A DNA stretch of 64,000 bases from Rhinopomastus cyanomelas. Lineage: Eukaryota; Chordata; Aves; Bucerotiformes; Rhinopomastidae. The stretch spans positions 1 through 64,000 of the forward strand of contig VXBP01002272.1 in the NCBI GenBank assembly GCA_013400115.1, read 5' to 3'. The translations under genes were made by a program, and so were the position numbers. The notes under the pieces were generated by a model. That model had not been told where the DNA came from. It made no database searches and saw nothing but the letters and a program-made list of their open reading frames with translations. Below are positions 56,601-64,000 of the stretch, piece after piece (positions within the stretch are counted from its first letter, which is position 1; each line of letters opens with the position of its first letter).

Positions 56601-59600
56601 ACCCAGCCTGCAGTTCCTGGGTTGCTCTACCAGGTCACATTTTCTGAGACTTTACATTTAACCTGAGGATACAAACCAGGCTGGAGCTGGGGCATCTGGC
56701 TGAGCAGGAGCCCAGGTAGCCCAGAAGGCCAATGGCGTTCTGGCTTGGATCAGCAATACTATGGCCAGCAGGACCAGGGATGCCATTCTCCCCCTGTACT
56801 GGGCACTGGGGGAGGCCTCCTCTCGAGTACTGGGGGCAGTGCTGGGCCCCTCATCTCAAGAAAGAGATTGAGGGGCTGCAGCAGTTCCAGAGGAGCAACG
56901 AGGCTGGAGAAGGGACTGAAGGGAAAAGCTGATGAGGAGAGGCTGAGGGAGCTGGAGATGTTTAGCCTGAAGAAGCGGAGATTCAGGGGGGACCTTCTCT
57001 CTCTCCAACTCTCTGAAAGGAGGTTGTAGTGAGGTAGGGATTGGGCGCTTCTCCCAGGCAACCAGTGGCGGGAAGAGAAGGCAGGGCCTGAAGCTGCTAA
57101 TGGAGGCTTAGGTTGGATGTTAGGACCCCCTTCTTCAGGAAAAGGGTGATCAGAGCCTGGAGTGGACTGCCCAGGGCAATGGTGGAGTCCCCATCCCTGG
57201 AGGTGTTGCAGGCCAGCTTGACTGTGGCCCTCAGTGCCCTGGTGTGGCCGCTGTGGTGGTGTTAAGTCCTGGGCTGGGCTGGATGAGCTCAGAGGGCTTC
57301 TCCAGCCTTTGTGATTCTGTGAGTATAGTGAAGTTAGAAAGACTCTTACACCAGCATCCCGTGGATTTAATGAACTGGAAGGCAACACTGTGGCAATAAA
57401 TGACATGGGGGAGAAAAACAGGAACTATCAGTCCTTTGCTACCTACAAACACAGGGCAGCTTGCCAGAATGGTGTCTGTTCTTAATCTATTTGTATAAAA
57501 TCATAAAAACAACAAAGTGCTAACTATCAGTGTGCTGCAAAATCACTGCCATGGTGTTTCAAACAGAGTAACTCTAGGAGTTCTGGCACAGCTATCTAAA
57601 TCCTTAAAACATCCAGCAATGTTCATCAATTCCATCATTTTCAAATGCTGTGTGACAACACAGGAGCTAGAAGCATAGAGGACACACAACAAGTACTGTG
57701 AGGTACCAATCAGCACCTACAGCTCCAGCTGACACTGCAGGAGGCTGTTTGTGCAGCCTGACATTTACAACCAGTGGGTTTTGTTTAAAAAAAAAAAAAA
57801 ACCCAACCTGTTATTCCCAGTCTCTCTCAAATCCAAGCTGTGGTTGAGTGGAATTCATCAAGAACAGAACATTCCCAAGAGTCACAAAAAAAAAAGAGGC
57901 ATCACTATCCTAATTCAGAAACTGAAAAATCTTCTAACTGCGATGAATGATGAGCCACATGATTATTCTCTGGGGTTGGTGTATCAACAAGGTACCTGCT
58001 CTGAGGGACAGCAGGTAACAGGGACATCCCACTGTCCTACCAAATCTCAAACTACTCACTCCCCAAGACCCCAACCACCATCTTAAATACCATTTCTTTT
58101 AAGGGGTATTTCTGCCACTTACATAAACATTACGTTGAGGTTGTTCAGCCTACAGAAGAGGAGGCTCCCAGGTGATCTTCTAGCAGCTTTCCAATCTCTG
58201 AAGGGCGCTACAAGAAAGCTGGGGGAGGGCTTTTGACATGGGTAGCAGCGAGAGGACAAGGGTTCTAGACCCGAAGAGGGGAGATTGAGGTCGGCCATTT
58301 GGAACAAATTCTTTGCTGTGAGGGTGGGGAGATACTGAAACAGGTTGCCCAAAGAAGCTGTCGCTGCCCCACCCCTGGAAGTATGGAAGGCCAGGTTGGC
58401 TGGGGCCCTGAGTAACCTGCTCTAGTGAAGGTGTCCCTGCCTGTGCAGGTGGGTTGGAACTAGATGATCTTTAAGGTCCCTTCCAACCCTGGCCGTTCTA
58501 GGAATCTATCATTACTGCTGGAGGGTTGATTGTTTTCCAACATAATGACCCTGTGCTTCTAAGGGAGGGTTAGGCTGGACATGAGGACAACTGTTTTCCC
58601 CGAGAGGGTTGTAAAGCATTGGAAGGGGTTGTCCAGAGAGGGAGCTGAGTCACCATCCCTTTATGCATTTAAAAGTCATAGAGATGTGGTGCTTAGAGCT
58701 CTGTTTTAGGGGTGATAAAGAATAGGGTTAAATGATGGACTTAATAATCTTGTAGGTCTTTTCCAACCACACAGTTTCTGTGATTCAGCAATCACCATCT
58801 TCTTTGAGTGGGAAGAAACAGAGTTGAAAAATAAAAGACAAAAGCCCTAAAAAAAGGAATTAACCCACGTGCTTCACTCAGAAGCACAATTCCTCATGCT
58901 CTCCTCAGCAGATTGACAAACAGTGGTGATTCTGACTGAGCTGCAGGGCCATTTTCATCATCAGGTCTTAAGAGAGGGCACCAGAACTGGCCAGTCACTG
59001 TGCCCCCTGACATAGCACATCATTACAAAAAATGTGCCTCATTTAATCCAGAAATGCTCTGGTACTTCCCAACTGGTAAAACTCTCTGTCCATAAAATCT
59101 GACCAAAGAGCAAGACCTGACGTTTACTGCACCCACTGGTTTCTCTCTCAAGCAAGACCAGAGATTTTCTGTGCCCAGTGGTTTCTCTGTCAAGCCACCA
59201 CTGGCTCAAGAACTTTCACATCCAAGTGTTAGAGCTGAACCTTTTGCTTTTGATGGAAGGGAACTTTAAAGTGCTCAACAGACTCTGCTGAAATCAGCCT
59301 TTCGCTGTGTTTGTGCATGCACCTACACTTTTTTACATCAAAAAGATAAAATTAATAGTAATAATTAAAAAACACACTCTCAGAAATCCAATCCCTCCAC
59401 TTCTCAGCTCTGCCAACCACAGGTGACAAGACAAACCTTAGGCAGTGGAGTAGAAGGAAATCAGGAGGTTTACAAAGAAGAAGTGAAGTCACGAAGCTGA
59501 GGTGCTTACAGAACATGTAACAGGTGATTAATAACCTGGCATAAGGAGATGGATGAGGGGGAAGAGAGAGAGAAGCAGAAAGGCAAACAAGGTCAGGAAG

Positions 59601-62065
59601 CTACTTCTGATCTGGAAGCCCAGAAGAAAGAACAGCTTCTACACTAGAATCTGTGACTGAGGGAAAGATCAAAAGGAGGCAGAACAATGGAACTGGGCCT
59701 GGTTACTGGGATCTGATAACTGCATGAAGAGTCCCAGGATAATCTGGGACATGACTGAGATTCAGATTACCCAAACAATTTACAAAGAAGGAACAGAAAA
59801 GGCTTTCAAAGGAACAGATAAAAGAACCCTCTACTATAAGAAATAACCCCCTTACTTAGTGTGAAATTAAACCAGAGTTGAAAATAACACTGAGCAACGA
59901 CTCCTGAACACCCCAGGAGAAACTCACAGCAGGTCAAACAGAGCCCTTGGCATCTCTTTAAGGACAGAAACACAAAGGAATGACCCAAAGCTTCCTTGAA
60001 GTAATAAGGTTAACAATTAACTCCAGAGTCTGGAAAAGTTCTAGTACCTGCTGCACAGCCTTTAGCTACATGGAGCCAAATGGAGAAACTACAGACAATA
60101 AAAGGAAGGTTCTCTGAGGACTCATTCTGATAACCACACCATCACATCACTTATCTATTACAAGTACAGAGATTCAGAAACAGCTCTTACCTACAATGAA
60201 CTTCTTCAACAACTGATCAGAAATACAGAGCAGCACCTCAAATAACTGCATTGGTTGAAAGGTGGTTTCTTCACTGGCTGCCAGGGGTTCACAGCTCTAC
60301 CCTTTCACAGCTACCCCAGCTATTACAGTATCATGGAGTTACTAAGGCTGCAGAAGCCCTCTGAGCTCATCCAGCCCAGCCCAGAACCTAACATCACCAC
60401 AGCGGTCACACCAGGGCACTAAGGGCCACAGCGAGGCTGGCCTGCAATACCTCCAGGGATGGGGACTCCACCATTGCCCTGGGCAGTCCACTCCAGGCTC
60501 TGATCACCCTTTCCAGAAGGAAGGGCTTCCTAACATCCAACTTAAGCCTCCATTAGCAGCTTCAGGCCCTGCCTTCTCTTCCCGCCACTGGTTTGCCTGG
60601 GAGAAGAGCCCAATCCCTACCTCACTACAACCTCCTTTCAGAGAGTTGGAGAGAGAGAAGGTCCCCCCTGAATCTCCGCTTCTTCAGGCTAAACATCTCC
60701 AGCTCCCTCAGCCTCTCCTCATCAGCTTTTCCCTTCAGTCCCTTCTCCAGTCTCATTGCTCCTCTGGAACTGCTGCAGCCCCTCAATCTCTTTCTTGAGA
60801 TGAGGGGCCCAGCACTGCCCCCAGTACTCGAGAGGAGGCCTCCCCCAGTGCCCAGTACAGGGGGAGAATGGCATCCCTGGTCCTGCTGGCCATAGTATTG
60901 CTGATCCAAGCCAGAACGCCATTGGCCTTCTGGGCCACCTGGGCACACTGCTGGTTCCTGTTCAGCAGGCTGTCAACCATTACTACTGAGCTCTCACAAC
61001 TTTGATTACATCCACATTCCAATTGCTTTTAGGCTTCCAACAACAAATCACCAAAATCCAACCCAAATTAGGAAACTACAACACATTGGTTTTGATGGTA
61101 ATAAACAATTGGAATAAAAAGGCTATGTGACAGCTTTTCCTTTCCTAAAATAAATCCCAAGTAGTCTGGGGTGGTACAAATACCCGCCTGGGTTATCATT
61201 TGGTTTTTCTCCATCCTCACTCACCATGGCAAAAGGAAATTTCTGCTAACTGAAAAACTCAGAAGGTTGTGTAAAACAAAGCAAACAAACAGAACCAAAG
61301 CAAACACTGACATGCAGGAATGATTAACATACAATAACATGTTATTTGCATAAGAGTTCTCACCTCCCTGTTCTGTACAAAATTCTTTGTAAGGCACCAA
61401 CGATTTTTATCTAACATGTATTTTACACCCAAATGCCTGGAGATAAAGTGAAGCAGCAAAGGGTAACTGGACAAACCTGTAACAAACAGCTCCCGGAGAA
61501 GGAGACTCTCGGGGCATGTGACTGCACAACACCATTACACGAATCAGTACAGCGAGGCAGAAAAACTCCGAGAGCAACTCTGGGAATGAAAAAGGCTGCC
61601 GAGGCTCTGAAAGAAGCTCACTCGGCCTCGCCTGCTTTCTCCGAGCAACCCCGCCCTGAGCCGAGCAATGGGATTTCGCCTCACAAGGGGTCTCGAGCCG
61701 CTCCATGGGTGAGCGACGACGAGGGAAAAGGCCGAGGCTCGGGCTGGCGGGGGGGAAAAAGGCCGAGGCTCGGGCTGGCGGGGGGGAAAAAGGCCGAGGC
61801 TCGGGCTGGCGGGGGGGAANCCGGCCGCCATGGAGGCGGGAGGCCGGGCCTGCACTGGGGGAGGGGAAGGCGGAGGCCTGACCGCGGAAAGGCGGAGGAA
61901 GAAGGTAGAAAAAGAATTGTGAGAGGCCGCCACTCACTCTGGGGGGAAGAGGCGCAGCTCCTCAATCTTGCCGAGGAAACCGAAGAGCGTCCGCATCTGC
62001 TCGGAGCTGGCGCTAGGCGAGACGTTGGTGACCTGGATCACGTCGGTGCCGCTGCTGGAGGCCAT
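44428..62065 (-). CDS. SRSF11: Serine/arginine-rich splicing factor 11 (p54), complete, 12 coding exons
   Basis: Nuclear speckle SR-related protein that binds U2AF65 and influences 3' splice site choice. Exons: 61938-62065, 55450-55583, 51216-51325, 49413-49505, 48318-48367, 47872-47999, 47136-47217, 46238-46369, 46035-46124, 45729-45824, 44738-44876, 44428-44622; all GT-AG and in phase, total 1377 bases, 458 residues (human 484). Residues about 7-85 form an RRM (VIQVTNVSPS as RNP2-like, RVCFVKFHD as RNP1-like). Next comes an Ala/Leu/Gly-rich linker (LAPANAVAGLLPGGGLLPTP), then a long RS domain from about 215 to 350 (SRSRSRSRRRR), a Lys/Glu/Asp-rich tail and the end HHEEDMDMSD. The mammalian Gly-rich N-terminal insert is absent: the protein starts MASSSGTDVIQVTN. 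Very sure. Confidence 0.98.
44738..44876 (-). CDS. SRSF11: SRSF11 coding exon 11 (NAGNAG acceptor)
   Basis: Residues 348-394: HKKEKKKDKDKERSRDERER, then STSKKKKSKDKEKDRERKSE and SDKDVK. The acceptor reads TTAGCAG, so exon starts at 44876 or 44879 are both possible and both in frame; use of the first adds one Ser (RRHKK against RSRHKK). Donor GTATGT, ends in phase 0. Confidence 0.94.
44903..45187 (-). mobile_element. CR1 abutting SRSF11 exon 11 acceptor
   Basis: GCATCACAGAATCATCCAGC to GGTAGCTGGAGAGAGCACTA. Same orientation as the gene; its 3' tail ends about 30 bases before the exon 11 splice acceptor. Confidence 0.87.
45190..45728. other. SRSF11 intron 10, unique sequence
   Basis: No feature recognised. 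Confidence 0.45.
45729..45824 (-). CDS. SRSF11: SRSF11 coding exon 10
   Basis: Residues 316-348: ERRRRRSRSGSRSPKKPRSP then KRKMSRSPSPR. Donor GTCAGT, ends in phase 2. Confidence 0.94.
46035..46124 (-). CDS. SRSF11: SRSF11 coding exon 9
   Basis: Residues 286-316: DKKKDEKEKKRSKTPPKSYS then TTRRSRSTS. Acceptor TTCAAG, donor GTACAG, ends in phase 2. Confidence 0.94.
46238..46369 (-). CDS. SRSF11: SRSF11 coding exon 8 (RS domain)
   Basis: Residues 242-286: RRSRSRSRRRSHSKSRSRRR, then SKSPRRRRSHSRERSRRSRS. Purine-rich GAAGAAG-like repeats probably act as splicing enhancers as well as coding RS dipeptides. Donor GTGAGG, ends in phase 2. Confidence 0.95.
46453..46865 (-). mobile_element. CR1 with internal deletion, SRSF11 intron 7
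   Basis: CAAAGGATCTCCAAGATCAT to TTTTTTAAACATTACTGCTG, where it jumps to CTGGTTACCCTGTTCCTGAT, skipping about 500 bases present in sister copies; then on to about 46865. Confidence 0.85.
47136..47217 (-). CDS. SRSF11: SRSF11 coding exon 7 (start of RS domain)
   Basis: Residues 215-242: DKKDEKRRHSRSRSRSRRRR then TPSSSRH. Acceptor TTCAG, donor GTTGGT, ends in phase 2. Confidence 0.95.
47597..47662 (-). mobile_element. CR1 3'-end fragment
   Basis: AATAGAATCATCCTGGCTGG then ATCATCAAGTCCAGCC. Confidence 0.75.
47872..47999 (-). CDS. SRSF11: SRSF11 coding exon 6
   Basis: Residues 172-215: LNHVAAGLVSPSLKSDTSSK then EIEEAMKRVREAQSLISAAI. Acceptor CACCAG, donor GTAATG, ends in phase 1. Confidence 0.96.
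48318..48367 (-). CDS. SRSF11: SRSF11 coding exon 5
   Basis: 50 bases, residues 156-172: SLAADQLLKLMSTVDP. Acceptor GCCAG, donor GTAAGT, ends in phase 2. Confidence 0.95.
48370..49048. other. SRSF11 intron 4, unique sequence
   Basis: No feature recognised. Confidence 0.45.
49050..49250 (-). mobile_element. CR1 3' fragment, SRSF11 intron 4
   Basis: GAATCGTAGAATGCTCATGG to AAAGAGCTTCTTCCTTTAA. The last CR1 before the repeat-free core of the gene. Confidence 0.85.
49413..49505 (-). CDS. SRSF11: SRSF11 coding exon 4
   Basis: 31 codons, residues 125-155: IGAVPLAALGAPALDPALAA then LGLPGANLNSQ. Phase 0 on both sides, so skipping would be in frame. Confidence 0.96.
49506..51215. other. SRSF11 intron 3, CR1-free
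   Basis: 1.7 kb without recognised repeat or exon. Together with intron 2 it makes about 6.2 kb of CR1-free sequence (49251-55449). Confidence 0.5.
51216..51325 (-). CDS. SRSF11: SRSF11 coding exon 3
   Basis: Residues 88-124: VIPDETKALSLLAPANAVAG then LLPGGGLLPTPNPLSQ. Acceptor CTGCAG, donor GTAGGT, ends in phase 0. Confidence 0.96.
51326..55449 (-). other. SRSF11 intron 2, CR1-free block with candidate regulatory exon
   Basis: 4.1 kb without any CR1, the longest such intron in the window. It holds a long pyrimidine-rich tract in transcript sense (about 51540-51680) and AT-rich homopolymer runs near 53080-53130. SR-protein genes are known to keep highly conserved intronic sequence around poison exons; the absence of insertions fits that but does not prove it. 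Confidence 0.5.
52147..52287 (-). other. Candidate poison exon in SRSF11 intron 2
   Basis: Strong donor CAG|GTAAGG at 52147/52146 on the minus strand. Possible acceptors upstream: TTTCCTAGTAG (exon start 52287 or 52284), TTGTCTTAG (52228), CCTCTGCAG (52204). Spliced after exon 2 (phase 1), the longest version meets a TAA within about 13 codons. The 52228 and 52204 versions stay open but shift the frame of exon 3, which then stops at TGA within a few codons. All would trigger decay. Prediction only. Confidence 0.4.
55450..55583 (-). CDS. SRSF11: SRSF11 coding exon 2
   Basis: Residues 43-88, second half of the RRM: DSPLPVSSRVCFVKFHDPDS, then AVVAQHLTNTVFVDRALIVV and PYAE. Acceptor CTTGCAG. The donor G|GTTTGT is weaker than the other donors of this gene; ends in phase 1. 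Confidence 0.96.
55666..55701. repeat. Perfect 13-bp inverted repeat near SRSF11 exon 2
   Basis: AGAGTGTCCATCC, a 10-base spacer, then GGATGGACACTCT. It lies 83-118 bases upstream of SRSF11 exon 2 in transcript sense, next to a short A-run, and could form a stable hairpin in the pre-mRNA. Confidence 0.8.
55735..55997 (+). mobile_element. CR1 3' fragment, SRSF11 intron 1
   Basis: GAGGAATAATTTCTGCCCCA to TGAAGGTCTCTTCCAACCCG. Antisense to the gene. Confidence 0.78.
56000..56690. other. SRSF11 intron 1, unique sequence
   Basis: No feature recognised. Confidence 0.45.
56695..57325 (+). mobile_element. CR1, SRSF11 intron 1, inverted partner A
   Basis: CCCAGAAGGCCAATGGCGTT through CTCCAGCCTTTGTGATTCTG. 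Its core (about 56720-57110) is nearly identical to the reverse complement of 60560-60945. Confidence 0.92.
57330..58128. other. SRSF11 intron 1, unique sequence
   Basis: No exon recognised; an A-run lies near 57787-57801. Confidence 0.45.
58130..58505 (+). mobile_element. CR1 3' fragment, SRSF11 intron 1
   Basis: AGGAGGCTCCCAGGTGATCT to GGTCCCTTCCAACCCTGGCC. Confidence 0.86.
58558..58790 (+). mobile_element. CR1 3' fragment, SRSF11 intron 1
   Basis: AGGGAGGGTTAGGCTGGACA to GGTCTTTTCCAACCACACAG. Confidence 0.82.
58795..60325. other. SRSF11 intron 1, unique sequence
   Basis: 1.5 kb between the arms of the inverted CR1 pair. No exon or repeat recognised. Confidence 0.45.
60330..60985 (-). 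mobile_element. CR1, SRSF11 intron 1, inverted partner B
   Basis: TGGAGTTACTAAGGCTGCAG to TGCTGGTTCCTGTTCAGCAG. Its 94-codon ORF2 remnant differs from that of partner A by a single residue (Thr/Met). Confidence 0.92.
60990..61600. other. SRSF11 intron 1, unique sequence
   Basis: AT-rich sequence; no feature recognised. Confidence 0.45.
61726..61820. repeat. 31-bp tandem repeat, three copies, ending at an N
   Basis: Unit GGCCGAGGCTCGGGCTGGCG followed by a G-run and AAAA, repeated three times with near-perfect identity, then an ambiguous base at 61820. Lies in SRSF11 intron 1, 120 bases from exon 1. Confidence 0.9.
61938..62065 (-). CDS. SRSF11: SRSF11 coding exon 1
   Basis: Residues 1-43: MASSSGTDVIQVTNVSPSAS, then SEQMRTLFGFLGKIEELRLF. 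Donor GTGAGT, phase 2. The start ATG at 62065 has AGCG before it. No upstream Gly run as in mammals is encoded. Confidence 0.95.
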
Positions 62066-62238
62066 CGCTCTGCTCCGCTGCTATAGACACAGCGGGGGAA
62101 GGAAGAAACGCGTTAGGCTCGGGCAGCCCTTTGCTCGCCCGTTGCCTCGGGCCGTGGCCCCGCGCGGCCTCCCGCGCGGCCTTCAGCCCCACTCCGCCTG
62201 CCGCCCTCGCGCCTCACCAGCCTGCCCGGGCCGCACTG

Positions 62239-62256
62239 TCCCACAATGCCCTGCGC
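62239..62256 (+). promoter_or_regulatory. ZNF143-like site upstream of SRSF11
   Basis: TCCCACAATGCCCTGCGC resembles the ZNF143/SBS element (CCCAnAATGCAYYGCG) with one mismatch. It lies about 175 bases upstream of the SRSF11 start codon. Confidence 0.5.
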
Positions 62257-62309
62257 AGGCGCGCACCGCGCGGGGCCCACACAGCCTCACGTACCGACGT
62301 TGTCGCTGT

Positions 62310-62320
62310 TGCGCATGCGT
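62310..62320. promoter_or_regulatory. NRF1-like site between SRSF11 and LRRC40
   Basis: TGCGCATGCGT matches the palindromic NRF1 consensus (YGCGCAYGCGC) at all but the last base. A weaker relative, TGCGCAGGCGC, lies at 62252-62262. Confidence 0.55.
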
Positions 62321-62587
62321 CACCCGCTCCCACTCGCCTTCCTCCAGCCTCCAACGGCCGGCCGCGCACTCCCCGCCCCTCCCACCACCCTCTCGCGCGG
62401 CCGTTCGCTTTTGCGAGATTTGATGCAACGCGCGTCCCCTCCTCTGCCCGCGCGTGCGCGCGGTGCGGAGGCGGGAGAACCTGAGGGGTTGGGCGGGGTT
62501 CTTCTTTCTCCAGAGGAGTCTTACGGTGCCTACCAGTGCCTCAGAAGGCTACAGGGTAGCTGGAAAGTGTCATGATTCTAGTGATCC

Positions 62588-62810
62588 AAGATAGAAGAGG
62601 GAGATTGAGATGAGATCTGAGGCAGAAATCCCTCCCTGGGAGGGGCTGAGGCTCCCAGGGAGGCTGTGGCTGCTCCATCCATGGCAGTGTCCAAGGCCAG
62701 GTTGGATGAGGCTCCATGCAACCTGGTCTGGTGAGAGGTGTCGCTGCCCATGGCAGGGGGTTAGGGCTGGGTGAGCTCTGAGCTCCCTTCTAACCCAACC
62801 CAGTTTCTGC
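62588..62810 (+). mobile_element. CR1 3' fragment between SRSF11 and LRRC40
   Basis: AGATCTGAGGCAGAAATCCC to CCCTTCTAACCCAACCCAG. Sits in the divergent promoter interval. Confidence 0.86.
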
Positions 62811-62975
62811 TCTTGCTGTTGATTTCTACCCAGTGCTCAGGCTGCTGCTCGTGGACCTGCTGCTGTTGAGGGGACAGGACTTACCCTCTGTCCTACGAGC
62901 TCTTGGAGCGAGTTACAGCAAAACCACGGCTGCTCTGGACAACGAAACCTGCAGGGAGTGGAGACCAGTTCATGG

Positions 62976-63185
62976 CATCACAGACTGGGTTGGGCTGAAG
63001 GGACCTTCCAAGCTCCTCCAGTGCCACGCCTGCAGTGAGCATGGCCGTCCCCAATCAGAGCAGGTTGCTCAGAGCCCTCCAAGGATGGTGCCAGGAATGG
63101 GGCTTTTCCCACCTCTCTGGGGACCCTGGGCCAGGCTCTCCCCACCCTCAGCATCACCAGTTTCTCTCTTATCCCTCAGTCCCCG
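62976..63185 (-). mobile_element. Degraded CR1 3' fragment upstream of LRRC40
   Basis: CATCACAGACTGGGTTGGGC to CTCTCCCCACCCTCAGCATC. Ends about 60 bases before the LRRC40 CpG-rich block. Confidence 0.7.
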
Positions 63186-63239
63186 TTTAAACCCGCTCAG
63201 CCCGCACAGAGCTTCCGCAGACACTTTTCCACCGAAACC

Positions 63240-63560
63240 AATCCCTCAGAACGCGTCTCGGGGCGGGAAATGGCGACGGCAGCAGCTGCAGGGGCGGGAG
63301 GAAGGGAGGGCGGAGGCGGCTGCAAGGCCCGACTGGGCTCCGCCCGCTCGGGGGATGATGGCGGCGCCGCGGCGCGGGCGGCGTGGGGCTCCCCGCAGCG
63401 GTTTCGCGTCCCCAGCGGAGGCTCCAGGCCCTTCGGTGCCGCAGGGGCTGCTGCGGGCGGCGAGAAAAAGCGGGACCCTCAATCTAACGGGACGCGGGCT
63501 GGGCGAGGGTGAGTCCCGGCGGGGCAAACGAGGATCTCTGGGGCGGTGTTTCTGGGCTCG
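63240..63560 (+). promoter_or_regulatory. LRRC40 CpG-rich promoter and first exon region
   Basis: GC- and CpG-rich with GGGGCGGGAGG and CTCCGCCCGCT, both GC-box-like, just before the LRRC40 start codon. Transcription start not determinable. Confidence 0.55.
63355..63508 (+). CDS. LRRC40: Leucine-rich repeat protein 40, first coding exon (rest outside window)
   Basis: 51 codons plus one base. The start MMAAPRRGRRGAPRSGF leads into SVPQGLLRAARKSGTLNLTG, which matches the conserved N-terminus of LRRC40 (SVPQGLLKAARKSG then LNLSGR). Donor G|GTGAGT at 63509; phase 1, matching the Val codon that follows in the mammalian protein. Two ATGs lie side by side (63355, 63358) and either may be used. The leucine-rich repeats themselves are in later exons beyond the right edge. 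The mammalian protein is a roughly 600-residue LRR protein of unclear function. Position next to SRSF11, head to head, is as in mammals. Confidence 0.88.
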
Positions 63561-63621
63561 GGGTTGCCCCGGTGGGGTTGGGGTTGGCAGTACCAGCCGG
63601 GCAGGACTGTGAGCATCTACT

Positions 63622-63682
63622 GCGGTCTCTGGGGCTGGACTAGATGGTCCCCAGAGGTTATTTCCAACTTCAGTAATTCTGT
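63622..63682 (+). mobile_element. CR1 3' tail, LRRC40 intron 1
   Basis: GGGCTGGACTAGATGGTCCC to TTCAGTAATTCTGTGG, a short CR1 end about 115 bases after the exon 1 donor. Confidence 0.75.
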
Positions 63683-63755
63683 GGTCATCTTGCTTACGGA
63701 ATGTTTCCACCAGCTTCTTGTTATCTGCAGGGGAAAAATGCCCGTAGACAGATGT

Positions 63756-63806
63756 CATAGAATCATAGAAGGGTTTAGGCTGGAAGGGACTTTAAGGATC
63801 AGGTAT
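63756..63806 (-). mobile_element. CR1 3'-end fragment, LRRC40 intron 1
   Basis: CATAGAATCATAGAAGGGTT then GGCTGGAAGGGACTTTAAGG. Confidence 0.75.
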
Positions 63807-63814
63807 AGGCATGG

Positions 63815-64000
63815 AGCACTCATAGGATAAGGAGGTGGCTGGATGGTGGCACCCAAAGATCTGTGATCAGTGGCTCAGTGTCCCAGTGGAGAGGGGTGAT
63901 GAGGGTTGTTCCTCAAGGGTTGGTACTGAGACCAGTGCTGTTTAACATCTTTGTCGGCGCCATGGACAGTGGAATTGAGTGCCTCCTCAGTCAGTTTGCT
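63815..64000 (+). mobile_element. CR1 reverse-transcriptase fragment, runs off right edge
   Basis: The plus-strand frame reads VVPQGLVLRPVLFNIFV, then DSGIECLLSQFA, the conserved reverse-transcriptase block before the FADD box of CR1 ORF2. This is an internal part of the element not seen in most copies here, so a longer CR1 probably continues beyond 64000. Confidence 0.85.

Larger units (their letters stand above)
61600..62480 (-). promoter_or_regulatory. SRSF11 CpG-rich promoter region
   Basis: CpG-rich block around the SRSF11 first exon and upstream. It contains a ZNF143-like site (62239-62256) and NRF1-like sites (62310-62320), typical of TATA-less housekeeping promoters. It probably also contributes to the divergent LRRC40 side, about 1 kb away. 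Confidence 0.65.

Noticed and set aside
1..64000. tRNA, rRNA, snRNA or snoRNA genes
   Set aside because: I looked for box, anticodon-stem and guide-like patterns, including in the SRSF11 introns, and saw none I could support by eye.

Overview
This is a gene-containing stretch of a bird nuclear genome. Two things point there: split genes with GT-AG introns whose exons read as vertebrate proteins, and a very heavy load of CR1 LINE fragments ending in the typical avian CR1 tail (ATTCTATG-like). By hand-drawn boundaries roughly a quarter of the 64 kb is CR1, in both orientations and sometimes nested. That is far above what I would expect around housekeeping genes in most birds and hints at a CR1-rich lineage such as woodpeckers and relatives (inference).

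Four protein-coding genes are present, in the order of the mammalian 1p31 block CTH - ANKRD13C - SRSF11 - LRRC40. (1) 357-11048, minus strand: CTH, cystathionine gamma-lyase, exons 1-7 only; the remaining C-terminal exons lie beyond the left edge. (2) 14998-36939, plus strand: ANKRD13C, complete in 13 coding exons, 517 codons plus stop, with a long 3' UTR to a poly(A) signal at 40778. (3) 44428-62065, minus strand: SRSF11 (SR-related splicing factor, p54), complete in 12 coding exons, 458 codons plus stop, poly(A) signal at 43318-43323. (4) 63355-63508, plus strand: first coding exon of LRRC40, the rest off the right edge. Every junction listed was checked for GT/AG, reading phase and continuity with the known protein family.

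Layout: CTH and ANKRD13C are head to head, about 4 kb apart, and the gap holds a roughly 70-bp minisatellite plus CR1 pieces. ANKRD13C and SRSF11 are tail to tail, with about 2.5 kb of mostly CR1 between their poly(A) signals. SRSF11 and LRRC40 are head to head, about 1.3 kb apart, with GC-rich promoter sequence carrying NRF1-like and ZNF143-like sites. The genes share no pathway: CTH makes cysteine and H2S from cystathionine, ANKRD13C is an ER-side chaperone for G-protein-coupled receptors, SRSF11 is a nuclear speckle splicing protein, and LRRC40 is a leucine-rich-repeat protein.

The points most worth a second look are: a 4.1-kb CR1-free block in SRSF11 intron 2 holding a strong orphan splice donor and candidate poison exon; a near-identical inverted CR1 pair in SRSF11 intron 1; two minisatellites at the CTH/ANKRD13C promoters; two single-N positions that look like assembly joins; and a NAGNAG acceptor at SRSF11 exon 11.
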